The position numbers and the translations under genes were made by a program. A stretch of DNA of 64,000 bases from Moorena sp. SIO3H5 (GTDB lineage Bacteria > Cyanobacteriota > Cyanobacteriia > Cyanobacteriales > Coleofasciculaceae): contig NZ_JAAHHS010000001.1 of the NCBI RefSeq assembly GCF_010692395.1, positions 1 to 64,000 on the forward strand, written 5' to 3'. This document shows, one piece after another, positions 30,454-40,299 of the stretch (positions are counted from its first letter, which is position 1; every line of letters starts with the position of its first letter). The notes under the pieces are model-generated. The model made no database searches. It was not told the origin of the DNA and saw nothing but the letters and a program-made list of their open reading frames with translations.

Positions 30454-32579
30454 ATCAAGTGATTGGCACTGGCATGAACCGCAAGGATGGACGAGCAAAG
30501 GTTACAGGGACAGCAACCTACGCTGCTGAACATCAAATTCCCGGTTTAGTTCATGGTTATCTGGTGACTGCTAATATTGCTCATGGGCAGATTAAAAGTA
30601 TTGATACCCAAGCAGCAGCAACAGCACCAGGGGTAATTGCAGTTTTCACCCATAAAAACCCGCCGACTGTATCTAAACCAGCTAACGATTTTCTCACCTC
30701 GAAAATCTACGAGGCACGACTACCGTTATCAGATGACCAAATTTACTACGCAGGGCAAATTGTTGGTTTGGTAGTCGCAGATACCTTTGAACGGGCACGT
30801 CACGCTGCTCATTTAGTTAAGGTAGAATACGTCACCCAAGAACCAATTGTAGAAACCAGCAAAGCTACCTTTAAGGAAGCTCCACCCATGTTTGGGCAAC
30901 AGATGACCTTTGAGAAGGGGAATGTTGCTGCTGGGGACAATGCCCGTGCCATGGCAGGTGTAGGAGCCGAGATTACAGCAACATACACAACTTCCACCGA
31001 ACTACATGCATCGATGGAACCCCATGCTATCATTGCTCACTGGCAAGATCCAGACACCCTGACTGTCTACGAACCATCCCAGTGGGTAATGGGTAGTCAG
31101 CGTACCTATGCAGACCTGTTTGGACTTCCCCCAGAAAAAGTCCGTATTATCACACCTTTTATTGGTGGAGCCTTTGGTTCTAAAGGCTTTCCTTGGCCCC
31201 ATGCCATTCTTGGTGCAGCAGCCGCCCGTCAACTGCAACGTCCCCTGAAAGTTGTTCTCAGCCGTCGGCAAATGACCGCCAACACCGGACACCGGTCTCA
31301 AACGGAACAAACGATTCGTTTAGGGGCAAATGCTGATGGTAGCTTGATGGCGATCGACCATGGGGTTAAATCCTGTACCTCACCAGTTGATATTTTTACT
31401 GAACCTTGTACAGGCATCACACCAGTTATGTACGCTGCACCCAATCTGCGAACCCGTCAGGAATTGGCGGTGATGAACGTTGGGACACCCGCATTCATGC
31501 GTGCCCCAGGGGAAAATCCGGGGTTATGGGCACTAGAATCAGCCATGGATGAATTGGCGTGGGAGTTAAAAATCGACCCAGTGGAACTGCGCTTAAAAAA
31601 TGAAACTAAGGAACACCAGCGCCGGGGTTTACCTTTCTCTGCCAAGGATTTCGCAGAATGTTTGCGGCTGGGTGCGGAACAATTTGGGTGGCAAGATCGA
31701 CCATCACAGGTGCGTTCCCTCACCCGTGATGGTAAGCTGATTGGTTGGGGCATGGCGGCATCAACCTTCCCCGCTTTACGGAGTTCAGCCACAGTCACAG
31801 TAAGGTTGTTAGCCGATGGTACTGCCCATATCCTCACTAGTGCTAATGACATGGGTACTGGTGCATATACCATTGTTGCAGGTACAGCAGCCGAGGTACT
31901 GGGGCTAGCTGTCGAAAAGGTACGGGTGGAGATGGGAGACTCCTTACTGCCAAATGGTGGGATGGCAGGTGGTTCCCAAATGACAGCAACCCTTGTACCA
32001 GCAGTGATGGCGGCTTGTGAGGCAGTTCTCAAGACGGCTCATGCCGCAACAGCCCAAGAAGCCTTTGCCACCCTGCATCAGTCCGGACAAGCTGCGTTTG
32101 AAGCGACAGCCTCTTCTGCAGCCGGTGAAGAGGGGAAGAAATGGGCATTCCAATCCTGGGGGGCACATTTTTGTGAAGTCAGCGTAGATGAAGACATTGC
32201 CCGCTTGCGCGTCAACCGTTGGGTGTCTGTGATGAATATTGGGCGAGTAATGAATGCCAAAACTGCAGCGTCTCAGATACGGGGTGGTGTAATTATGGGT
32301 ATTGGGCACGCCTTGATGGAAGCCTGTGATTTTGACCCCAATATTGGCTATCCTGTGGTTTACGACCTGGCTACCTATCATTATCCCAGTCATGCAGATA
32401 TTCCCCGGATTCAGGTGACATTTGTAGGGGAACCCGACTATAAATTTAATCCCGCAGGGGTGCGGGGTTTGGGTGAAATTGGGATTACAGGAGTATCGGC
32501 TGCGATCGCTAATGCTATTTACCATGCTACAGGTAAACGTATCCGTGATTTACCAATTACACCGGATAAGTTGTTGTGA
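30450..32579 (+). CDS. Molybdopterin-binding subunit of xanthine dehydrogenase/aldehyde oxidoreductase family (PaoC-like)
   Basis: GTGMNRKDGRAKVTGTATYAAE, GGAFGSKGFPWPH, FMRAPGENPGLWALESAMDELA, VRGLGEIGITG. Confidence 0.95.
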   Translation: MNQVIGTGMNRKDGRAKVTGTATYAAEHQIPGLVHGYLVTANIAHGQIKSIDTQAAATAPGVIAVFTHKNPPTVSKPANDFLTSKIYEARLPLSDDQIYYAGQIVGLVVADTFERARHAAHLVKVEYVTQEPIVETSKATFKEAPPMFGQQMTFEKGNVAAGDNARAMAGVGAEITATYTTSTELHASMEPHAIIAHWQDPDTLTVYEPSQWVMGSQRTYADLFGLPPEKVRIITPFIGGAFGSKGFPWPHAILGAAAARQLQRPLKVVLSRRQMTANTGHRSQTEQTIRLGANADGSLMAIDHGVKSCTSPVDIFTEPCTGITPVMYAAPNLRTRQELAVMNVGTPAFMRAPGENPGLWALESAMDELAWELKIDPVELRLKNETKEHQRRGLPFSAKDFAECLRLGAEQFGWQDRPSQVRSLTRDGKLIGWGMAASTFPALRSSATVTVRLLADGTAHILTSANDMGTGAYTIVAGTAAEVLGLAVEKVRVEMGDSLLPNGGMAGGSQMTATLVPAVMAACEAVLKTAHAATAQEAFATLHQSGQAAFEATASSAAGEEGKKWAFQSWGAHFCEVSVDEDIARLRVNRWVSVMNIGRVMNAKTAASQIRGGVIMGIGHALMEACDFDPNIGYPVVYDLATYHYPSHADIPRIQVTFVGEPDYKFNPAGVRGLGEIGITGVSAAIANAIYHATGKRIRDLPITPDKLL

Positions 32580-32597
32580 CACAGCATCAAAATTGGA

Positions 32598-32626
32598 AGG
32601 CGTTGCATTCAACGCCTCTTCTTTTA
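32598..32626 (+). terminator. Intrinsic terminator after the aldehyde oxidoreductase operon
   Basis: AGGCGTTG-catt-CAACGCCT followed by cttctttta. Confidence 0.8.
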
Positions 32627-33033
32627 TGTGATGATGTTTATGTGATGATGTTAATTTTCATATAAGTCAACCACGGGTAAACCTTTTTTGGTAATGCTGC
32701 TGATAAATCTTTACGGAATTCAGCCTAGTTTATAGCAGCAAATTCAACTCAATATTCCCAACATAGCTGGTATCCAAACTAGTCTTATCTTCAGATTAAT
32801 TAGTATTAGTAACAAGACTAATATTGCCAATACTGCGGTAAAATTTAGAGAATAATCTTTGAGTTTATCTATCAACACTAGAGATTGCCGACAACTAGGG
32901 CAATAGTTTGTATGTCTGCGGAGAGCGATCATAGAATTGCTGATCACTTAATTCTTGGAAAGGTGCTTCTGTTAATCCCTGCCATACAGGTTTACCACTA
33001 AATGCTTACCTAAAATCTAAAATTTAAAATCTC

Positions 33034-34218
33034 ATGACCACACCTGCCCATAATGTCATCCAGTCCATCTATGAAGCCATCAATCGTAGGGATGTTAACG
33101 CTGCGATGGAGTGGATAGACGACCAGTGTATTTACGAGGATCTCAACTTTTCCCAACCATTCAAAGGAAAGGAAGCTGTCAGACAACTTCTGGAAGAATC
33201 CTGTCAAGGTATCCCGGATGAGTTAAAATTTGTAATTGACGATATCACCACAGGCGATCCCCTGGCAGTAGGAATACTATGGCATGTTGAGTTAGACGGC
33301 ATTCCCTTTCCCAACGGACGAGGTGTTAGCTTTTATCGTTGTTCTGAGGTAACTGGCAAGTTAGTTTTAGCCCGTGATCTGGTTGAACCCCCCATAAAAC
33401 CAGGGAAGGCGGCATTCTTTATCATCCGACTAGTCTCTCCGCTGATACGGATACTGCTGAAAGATCGGCAAGATGAAAGTACCATGGAAATCTCTCCCTT
33501 AGGCCAAGGGATTCCAAAAAGTCAACGCTTTCTTCCTCTAGTATTTGGGTTAATAGCGATCGCCTATATTTACATTCTGTTGCTATCTCCACCAGGGCAA
33601 CTTATTCCAGGGGAACCCGCTTGGGCCATTCAACCAGAAACTATAGAGGAAATAGTAAATGAATCTCTGAATTTTTTCTTTATTTTACCCCTTTTTAACC
33701 GAGTAGGCATTAATTATTTAGAAGCACCAGTGGTTCATCCTACCTTAGAAGCACTCTTCAACTTTGCCGAAGCTTGGATTTTCATGTTTTTACCTCTACT
33801 CCTCGTCGATAGAAGGACAACTCATCTCCCCAAGATTCTGATTTGGAGTCTGGCGATGTTCGGAACCAATGCTGTTCTTACCCCTTATATGGCACTGCGC
33901 TATAATACACCAATTCCTCCAGTAAAGGAGGAAACGAACAAGGGACTATTAGCTCGTGTATTTGGTTGGACAGGAATGATAGTGGGGATAATTGCCTTAG
34001 TTTGGGGGGTGATGGGACGACCAGAGTTTGGAGATTTGGTCGAGAGAATGAACTATTTTGGGGAGCAATTGATGACCAACCGACTTACATTAGCTTTCTG
34101 TGTAGATTTAGTACTTTTTTCCATTGTTCAGGCTTTACTTTTGGGGGCAGTTAACAGCAGGATTGGCTGGTTTCGATTTATTCCTTTCTGGGGACTTGCG
34201 CTATGGCTAATTGTATGA
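33034..34218 (+). CDS. NTF2/SnoaL-like domain fused to a multi-pass membrane domain
   Basis: N-terminal NVIQSIYEAINRRDVNAAMEWIDDQCIYEDLNFSQPFKGKEAVRQLL (NTF2-like) followed by about 6 hydrophobic segments. Confidence 0.75.
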   Translation: MTTPAHNVIQSIYEAINRRDVNAAMEWIDDQCIYEDLNFSQPFKGKEAVRQLLEESCQGIPDELKFVIDDITTGDPLAVGILWHVELDGIPFPNGRGVSFYRCSEVTGKLVLARDLVEPPIKPGKAAFFIIRLVSPLIRILLKDRQDESTMEISPLGQGIPKSQRFLPLVFGLIAIAYIYILLLSPPGQLIPGEPAWAIQPETIEEIVNESLNFFFILPLFNRVGINYLEAPVVHPTLEALFNFAEAWIFMFLPLLLVDRRTTHLPKILIWSLAMFGTNAVLTPYMALRYNTPIPPVKEETNKGLLARVFGWTGMIVGIIALVWGVMGRPEFGDLVERMNYFGEQLMTNRLTLAFCVDLVLFSIVQALLLGAVNSRIGWFRFIPFWGLALWLIV

Positions 34219-34309
34219 GTTGCTTGGAGGTTGGCTGAGCACGAGCGAACGCAATTTGCTGCCCAAAATGACTTTTATTATCAAATCATAACTATAGCGT
34301 TTATCCCAC

Positions 34310-34353
34310 TTATGAGGTACAGTCTTATTTGACACTGATTCCCTGTATTGATG
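34310..34353 (+). repeat. Left copy of about 44-bp direct repeat flanking the FSA-like gene
   Basis: ttatgaggtacagtcttatttgacactgattccctgtattgatg; near-copy at 35293-35335. Confidence 0.8.
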
Positions 34354-34412
34354 GAGTCGCTCATGGGGGAAACCCCCTGTTCCCTTGCTGCATCGCTTAA
34401 AACCCTCTTTAC

Positions 34413-34461
34413 TATTGCCTATTGCCTATTGCCTATTGCCTATTGCCTATTGCCTATTGCC
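34413..34461. repeat. Heptamer tandem repeat (tattgcc)x7
   Basis: Seven perfect copies counted directly. Confidence 0.97.
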
Positions 34462-34541
34462 TTAAAAGGATAAGCTTTGTCCTCATGACTATGAGAATTG
34501 CTATAACTGTGCTACAGAGAATTTTTATTCAAAATTAAATC

Positions 34542-35216
34542 ATGTTAGAACTATATTTAGACAGTGCCGATGTTGAACAAATAGCACGTTTTCACTCTTG
34601 CTTACCAATTAAAGGAATAACAACCAACCCCAGTATTCTAGCTCAAGCAAACATAGGTGTTAATCAACTACTTAAAGAAGTAAACTCTATACTAGGGAAT
34701 GAGGCACGTTTCCACATTCAAGTTATTAGTCAATCTGTAGATGAAATTATCGTTGAAGCTGAGAAAATAATAGCTTTACCCTATGATATTGTGGTGAAAA
34801 TTCCGGCCACGGAAATAGGTCTGGTGGCAATAAAACAGTTACATCAGAAGCAGATACCTCTATTAGCTACGGCAATTTATACAGTTCAACAAGGTTTTTT
34901 AGCTGCACTAGCAGGTGCAGATTATTTAGCTCCTTATGTAAATCGAATTGATGTTTTTGGGGGAAATGGTGTCACAGTTGTGGAGCAACTTCAACAACTT
35001 GTCCAACAACAACAGCTAAGTTGTTGTTTATTACCTGCTAGTTTTAAAAATTCCCGTCAAGTTTTAGAGGTATTACAAGCAGGGGTTGGTGCAATTACTT
35101 TGCCTGTAGGTATAATGGGACAAATGGTTTCACATCCGGCTATACCTTTGGCCGTTGAACAATTTAATACTGATTGGCAACAAGTCTTTGGTGATAAATT
35201 AGCTTTTGAAACTTAA
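34542..35216 (+). CDS. fsa: Fructose-6-phosphate aldolase / small transaldolase-like
   Basis: MLELYLDSADVEQIARF, GITTNPSILAQA, DIVVKIPATEIGLVAIKQL, LAGADYLAPYVNRID, PASFKNSRQVLEVLQAG. Confidence 0.88.
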   Translation: MLELYLDSADVEQIARFHSCLPIKGITTNPSILAQANIGVNQLLKEVNSILGNEARFHIQVISQSVDEIIVEAEKIIALPYDIVVKIPATEIGLVAIKQLHQKQIPLLATAIYTVQQGFLAALAGADYLAPYVNRIDVFGGNGVTVVEQLQQLVQQQQLSCCLLPASFKNSRQVLEVLQAGVGAITLPVGIMGQMVSHPAIPLAVEQFNTDWQQVFGDKLAFET

Positions 35217-35292
35217 TCTGACCTGAGTTTTGGATAAAAAAACAGGCAGATATAGAAACCATACATAAACATACATATAGAGTTGATCGCAG

Positions 35293-35335
35293 TTATGAAG
35301 TACAGTCTTCTTTGACGTTGATTCCCTGTCTTGAT
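35293..35335 (+). repeat. Right copy of about 44-bp direct repeat flanking the FSA-like gene
   Basis: ttatgaagtacagtcttctttgacgttgattccctgtcttgat. Confidence 0.8.
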
Positions 35336-35781
35336 CAGTAAAAATTATTGTAATTCACAAGTTTCAACAGTAAAGTCAATATTGCCAATCCTTCCAATAT
35401 CAATAACACTTGAGTAGTCCTGTTACTTTTAGCAATAATCTCCGAGTAAGATAATTCGTGATTTTGAATCATTATGAAGGAATGGGGATTAAATAGAAAG
35501 CGTAGAAAGAAATTAAGACTCCACAATCGTTTTTGTAATGGGTCTTGATTATATTGCCAAGGATAACTAATTTGTCCTAAACGAATTAAGGCTTTAATAT
35601 CTGGCTTGCGTAGGTTTTGATAGCGAGGAAGTGCTTCAGAAAGATTATCTTGAGTTTCGGCTAATATTTCCTGGAAAACATAGATATCTTCTAAAGCAGA
35701 ATTAACGCCTTGCCCAATGTCAGGAGGAAAACAATCAGGGTAAACGCATATAGAAAAGAGAGAACAATGGTGTACAATCAA
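35335..35781 (-). pseudogene. C-terminal fragment of a KMO-like FAD-dependent monooxygenase
   Basis: CFPPDIGQGVNSALEDIYVFQEIL...LPRYQNLRKPDIKALIRL is the FAD-monooxygenase C-terminal motif; the N-terminal GxGxxG domain is missing. Confidence 0.7.
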
Positions 35782-35806
35782 GGGTTTTGTCGTAACTGCT
35801 CACCCC

Positions 35807-36385
35807 GTGAGCGGGCAAATACACGAGCAAAGGTATCATGAGAAGGTATCGAGTTGGGTAAATCTAGAAATGTTTTCAGCTTATCCGCAGATGAATCCAA
35901 ATCATTTGTTGACTATTTTTTTATTTATTGTTGGCACTACCTTATTAAGCCTAGAAGTGGGTTGGTTAGTTAAGAAAGCAGCATTACCACTCAAACCAGT
36001 GATGGCTTATAGTGAAATCCAATTACAGTTCATAAAAATTTGGGTAAATGTTGCTCTGTTAATTGGGGTAATCCTTCCTAGTGTCATGTTAATCGTTTTT
36101 TGGAGGCAACCAATTCCGAGTCAATTTTTTATATGCTATTTAATAGTTGTTTTTGTTCAACTAGCTAGTGAAATAGTTTTTAGCCGTTGGTTGTGTAAAA
36201 GTGTTGTTGTAATTATTGGAACGCTTTATACAGGGTTTCGGATTTGGCAATTGTGGTCAGGTCTTCATGCTACAACTTACTCTCAACCTTGGTTAAGTTT
36301 ATTATGGTTAGTTTTGATATTTTGGGTAATGAACATTATTATGTTGTTAACAATGGCTTTTCCTAGCATCTTTCCAGAATCGTAA
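35807..36385 (+). CDS. Hypothetical multi-pass membrane protein
   Basis: 192-aa ORF with several hydrophobic segments; start likely internal (MFSAYPQMNPNHLLTIF). Confidence 0.55.
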   Translation: MSGQIHEQRYHEKVSSWVNLEMFSAYPQMNPNHLLTIFLFIVGTTLLSLEVGWLVKKAALPLKPVMAYSEIQLQFIKIWVNVALLIGVILPSVMLIVFWRQPIPSQFFICYLIVVFVQLASEIVFSRWLCKSVVVIIGTLYTGFRIWQLWSGLHATTYSQPWLSLLWLVLIFWVMNIIMLLTMAFPSIFPES

Positions 36386-36537
36386 AAAAAACTTTAAAGC
36401 AATTCCAAGTGTATAATGCGTCTATTTGATTTAATGCTGATCAAAGCTATGAAAATATTACTTGTTGACTGTGATGGAAGCATTGTAAGACCTCAGTTAA
36501 GAGCAAAATTTATTAACAAACCCACTGACTCGCCAAC

Positions 36538-36874
36538 CTAACAGGGCAAACGCATCTGCCACACCAGGGATCCAACATTTTTTTTAGGAGGTTCTTGATC
36601 AAATCCTTTAGGATTACCTAAAATATATGTATATTTGCTCTGGATATCTGGAGGTAGATCCGGGTCTAAAGAAAAAGAATTACCTCCAAACATCAAATTT
36701 TCAAAATTTTTTATGGCAAATTATTATAAATCCGATGCAGTAAGCTGTTGATTTTTGACAAAAATAACATCATGTTCCCATAGAGATTGTTTTAATTGAT
36801 GTCTTTGTGAATCTGTCAGATTAAGCAAGTTAAATCCTGGAAGGACTTCTAATCTTAGTCTGGAGTGATATTCT
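36538..36874 (-). pseudogene. Remnant of a TauD/TfdA-like dioxygenase N-terminal region
   Basis: Reverse strand reads EYHSRLRLEVLPGFNLLNLTDSQRHQLKQSLWEHDVIFVKNQQLTASDL then, after a stop/frameshift, NFENLMFGGNSFSLDPDLPPDIQSKYTYILGNPKGFDQEPPKKNVGSLVWQ. Confidence 0.5.
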
Positions 36875-36929
36875 GTTTATTTTAATTAATTTTTGATAAT
36901 CATAAAAGTTCCTCTTTCTAAAGACTAGA

Positions 36930-38096
36930 TTAATTATCATAGAATTCAACCTCAGGTTTATAGTTAAAAACCCAATCTTCAAATTCTTCACGACTCATCT
37001 GTGACTGCTCCTGCATTTGCTGATTAGCAGCCTCTGTGTCCGTTGTGTTGTCACCCATTTTAGCCAAAGCACTACGGGTTTGCATCAGTTTGGTACGGGG
37101 TATACGACGCTGTTCGTAGCGAGCCAGAGCTTCTTCAATGCTGGATGCTTGGGAACAGCACAAGGCTAGTTCATATGCGTCTTCAAAGGTGCTATTGGCC
37201 CCCTGTCCCAAAGCAGGTGACATGGGATGAGCTGCATCACCCAACAAAGTAACTCTGCCTTGACTCCAAGATTTGAGAGGTAAGCGATCGCAAATTGGTG
37301 ATTCAAAAATTCGCTCTGCTGGTGTTGCTTCCACAAGAGATCGCAATGATTCTCCCCAGTCTGCTAATTGATCGAGAACCCGAGATTTGACCTCAGCCGC
37401 ATCTTGAGAAACAACATAATCTGATGATAATTTACGATATCCCCAATAAATATAATCATCACCGAGATTGAGGAGGTACATAAATTCTTGATTACCTTTC
37501 ACAAACCCGAGTTCACCGGGATTAAGTAATTCTTGGTGACACTTAATTACAGTACGCCAAGACATACTTCCTAAATAGCGGGGTTTGCCGTCTCCAATTA
37601 AAGCTTCTCTAATGGCAGAATTTATACCATCGGCTCCAATTAGAAAATCTGCACTAACCTTTTCCCCATTATCAAAATATATTGACACAGAATTCTCATC
37701 TTGTTCAAAACCGATGCAGCGATGGTTAAGATGAATACTATCAGAAGGCAGTCTAGATGCTAGAATTTGTTGCAAATGCCACCACCAAACAGTTATCAAT
37801 TGCTGACCGTATTTATCCTCAAATCTGCTTCGTGGGTTAGTGCGAATTGTTTCACCTTGAGTATTCTTTAAAACGTTTTTCCTAACCTCACAACCTGAAT
37901 TTTTGATAGTTTCTACTATCCCCGGTTCAATAGCATCAAGGAAATTTAAACCATTTGGTAGCAACCCCAGACCACCACCAACGGGGCGAAAATCTTGTGC
38001 TTTTTCATAAACTTGGACATCATACCCGTATTTACGGAGTGCTATAGCAACAGCCAAACCTCCAAGTCCAGCACCAATAATTGCAACTTTTTCCAT
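36930..38096 (-). CDS. FAD-dependent monooxygenase
   Basis: VAIIGAGLGGLAVAIALRKYGYDVQVYEK, FLIGADGINSAIRE, VTLLGDAAHPMSPALGQGANSTFEDAYELA. Confidence 0.93.
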   Translation of the reverse strand: MEKVAIIGAGLGGLAVAIALRKYGYDVQVYEKAQDFRPVGGGLGLLPNGLNFLDAIEPGIVETIKNSGCEVRKNVLKNTQGETIRTNPRSRFEDKYGQQLITVWWWHLQQILASRLPSDSIHLNHRCIGFEQDENSVSIYFDNGEKVSADFLIGADGINSAIREALIGDGKPRYLGSMSWRTVIKCHQELLNPGELGFVKGNQEFMYLLNLGDDYIYWGYRKLSSDYVVSQDAAEVKSRVLDQLADWGESLRSLVEATPAERIFESPICDRLPLKSWSQGRVTLLGDAAHPMSPALGQGANSTFEDAYELALCCSQASSIEEALARYEQRRIPRTKLMQTRSALAKMGDNTTDTEAANQQMQEQSQMSREEFEDWVFNYKPEVEFYDN

Positions 38097-38262
38097 AAAT
38101 AATCGGTATATCTTTTAAACTTGATTTTTTGATTGTGCGCTTGGGTGTAGTTTCATAATTCTATTCATCAAATATCTCCACAAAAGCCACAAAAAATTTT
38201 ACTTTACATCATTGAGCCCAAATTGTTAAGCTTGGCTATAACAGGAGTGTCCAGTAGTCAAG

Positions 38263-39420
38263 ATGAAAGAGCTAAATTCTATTCTAGCAGCATTCGGAGA
38301 TAGTCAACACAACGATCAACAAGTATTTCTTGCTACTGTTGTCAATTCTCAAGGCTCTACCTATCGCCAACCTGGTGCGCGGATGCTGATCACATCAACT
38401 GGTAAAATGGTAGGAACCATTAGCGGTGGTTGTTTGGAAAATGATGTATTTGAGCATACTCGCGTCTCAATGCCAGACGGAAAACCCATAGTCGTCACTT
38501 ATGATACCACTGCTGATGAAGACATTATCTGGGGATTTGGCCTGGGTTGTAACGGTGTGGTAAACGTCTTGATTGAGCCTGTAAATCAAGATAATCCCCT
38601 TAATCCATTAGCTTTTATTAATCAATGTTTCCACAACCAGCAACCAGGTATTATTGCCACTGTTATGGCTGTAGAAGGTAAGGTTAATGTTCAGGTTGGG
38701 GCGCGTTTAATCCTGCAATCAAATAATACTGTCAATACTGATATTAAAGACGAATATTTGACTGCTGCTTTGCTCAAAGATGCTCAAGCTGCTCTGGAAA
38801 ATCAACATTCAAGTTTCCATCAATACCAATTAGCAGTCGGTAAAGTAGATATTTTTATCGAGTTTATTAAACCCCCGCCACACCTAATAATTTTTGGTGC
38901 AGGTCGTGATAGTCTACCTGTAGCAGAGTTTGCTAAAGCCTTAGGTTGGCGAGTCACTATAGTTGATTGTCGAGGGAGTGAGGTAACTCAAGAGCGTTTT
39001 GTCATGGCTGATCAGGTGATTCTCACCCGCAGGGAAATTCTACACAAGCAAATATCTATTGATGATGACACCATTGCTGTGGTCATGACTCATAACTACC
39101 TTGATGATTTAGAAATTTTGAAAGTGCTAATCCCTGCTGAGATCAGCTATTTGGGTTGTTTGGGCTCCAAGCAACGCACTGCCAGGTTACTGCAAGATTT
39201 ACGTACAGCAGGAGTAGAATGTACACCCACACAGCTAGAAAAGTTATATACTCCTGTTGGTATTGATATTGGTGCAGATACACCAGAAGCGATCGCATTA
39301 TCCATCATTGCTGAAATTCAAGCCGTGTTAGCAAACCGTGGTGGTGGCTTTTTAAAACACCGCATGGAACCAATTCACGAACGAAATCAAGTCAAGGAAA
39401 TCCCAATTGATAAACTATAA
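38263..39420 (+). CDS. XdhC/CoxI family protein (molybdoenzyme maturation)
   Basis: ATVVNSQGSTYRQPGARMLIT..GTISGGCLENDVF, FGLGCNGVVNVLIEP, HLIIFGAGRDSLPVAEFAKALGWRVTIVD. Confidence 0.93.
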   Translation: MKELNSILAAFGDSQHNDQQVFLATVVNSQGSTYRQPGARMLITSTGKMVGTISGGCLENDVFEHTRVSMPDGKPIVVTYDTTADEDIIWGFGLGCNGVVNVLIEPVNQDNPLNPLAFINQCFHNQQPGIIATVMAVEGKVNVQVGARLILQSNNTVNTDIKDEYLTAALLKDAQAALENQHSSFHQYQLAVGKVDIFIEFIKPPPHLIIFGAGRDSLPVAEFAKALGWRVTIVDCRGSEVTQERFVMADQVILTRREILHKQISIDDDTIAVVMTHNYLDDLEILKVLIPAEISYLGCLGSKQRTARLLQDLRTAGVECTPTQLEKLYTPVGIDIGADTPEAIALSIIAEIQAVLANRGGGFLKHRMEPIHERNQVKEIPIDKL

Positions 39421-39448
39421 AAGTTTTTGAAGCGCATCTCGTTATTCT

Positions 39449-40114
39449 TTGAATTATGAAATGAAAATCACCAATTCACAGCTAAAATCAACTGAATCAA
39501 CTATTGCTATTATTATCCTAGCAGCAGGTGCATCAACCCGCATGGGTAAACCTAAACAACTTTTACCCTATCAGGGATCCAGCTTACTTCGCCATACCAT
39601 AGAGACTGCAATGGCTTCAGTGTGCAAGCCTGTAGTGGTGGTTTTAGGAGCAAATGCCCAACAGATATATTCTGAAGTTAAGCAACCTTCTGTAACGGTA
39701 GTTGAAAACCCAGATTGGAATTTGGGAATGGGTTCCTCAATTCGTAGGGGAATTCTATCCCTTGGAACTTGTTTGGAAACCATAGACGCAGCAGTTCTTA
39801 CTGTTTGTGATCAGCCGTTTATTTCTACTGAAATTATTAATTCTTTAGTGGCAGCCTATCATGCTACGGTAAAACCCATTGTTGCTTGTGAATATGCAGA
39901 TACATTAGGTGTACCTGTTTTGTTTAAACATATATTTTTCTCTGAACTAGCAACCTTAGATGAGACCGTGGGAGCAAAAAAATTAATCAATAAATACTAC
40001 AACGACGTATGTAGTATTCCTTTTCCATTAGGTGTAATTGATATTGATACACCAAGAGATTACCAACAGCTACAGAAAAACCAAGGGGGGAAAGAGATCC
40101 TCAGTTTTATTTGA
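39449..40114 (+). CDS. Molybdenum cofactor cytidylyltransferase-like NTP transferase (MocA family)
   Basis: IAIIILAAGASTRMGKPKQLLPYQGSSLLRHTIETA, NPDWNLGMGSSIRRGI, VCDQPFIS. Confidence 0.9.
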   Translation: MNYEMKITNSQLKSTESTIAIIILAAGASTRMGKPKQLLPYQGSSLLRHTIETAMASVCKPVVVVLGANAQQIYSEVKQPSVTVVENPDWNLGMGSSIRRGILSLGTCLETIDAAVLTVCDQPFISTEIINSLVAAYHATVKPIVACEYADTLGVPVLFKHIFFSELATLDETVGAKKLINKYYNDVCSIPFPLGVIDIDTPRDYQQLQKNQGGKEILSFI

Positions 40115-40299
40115 CAATAAAAACAGACCATAGAGGTTTACATCTCAAATACAAACGCTATAGTATAGTGCGTTATTAACGCAGCTTACTGGTATAGTGA
40201 TGGCGTAAGTCCTGTTAGTGACAAGCTCCATCCCCTTGTGGATAGGGCTGTTGACTGTTCAATATAACAAGAGTATAAAACTCATAGCTAAAGGCAAAA

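Noticed and set aside
29039-32525. Numerous antisense and out-of-frame ORFs within the molybdenum hydroxylase operon (for example 31457..32032 minus, 31944..32525 minus)
   Set aside because: Shadow ORFs in GC-rich coding DNA; the sense frames carry clear family motifs.
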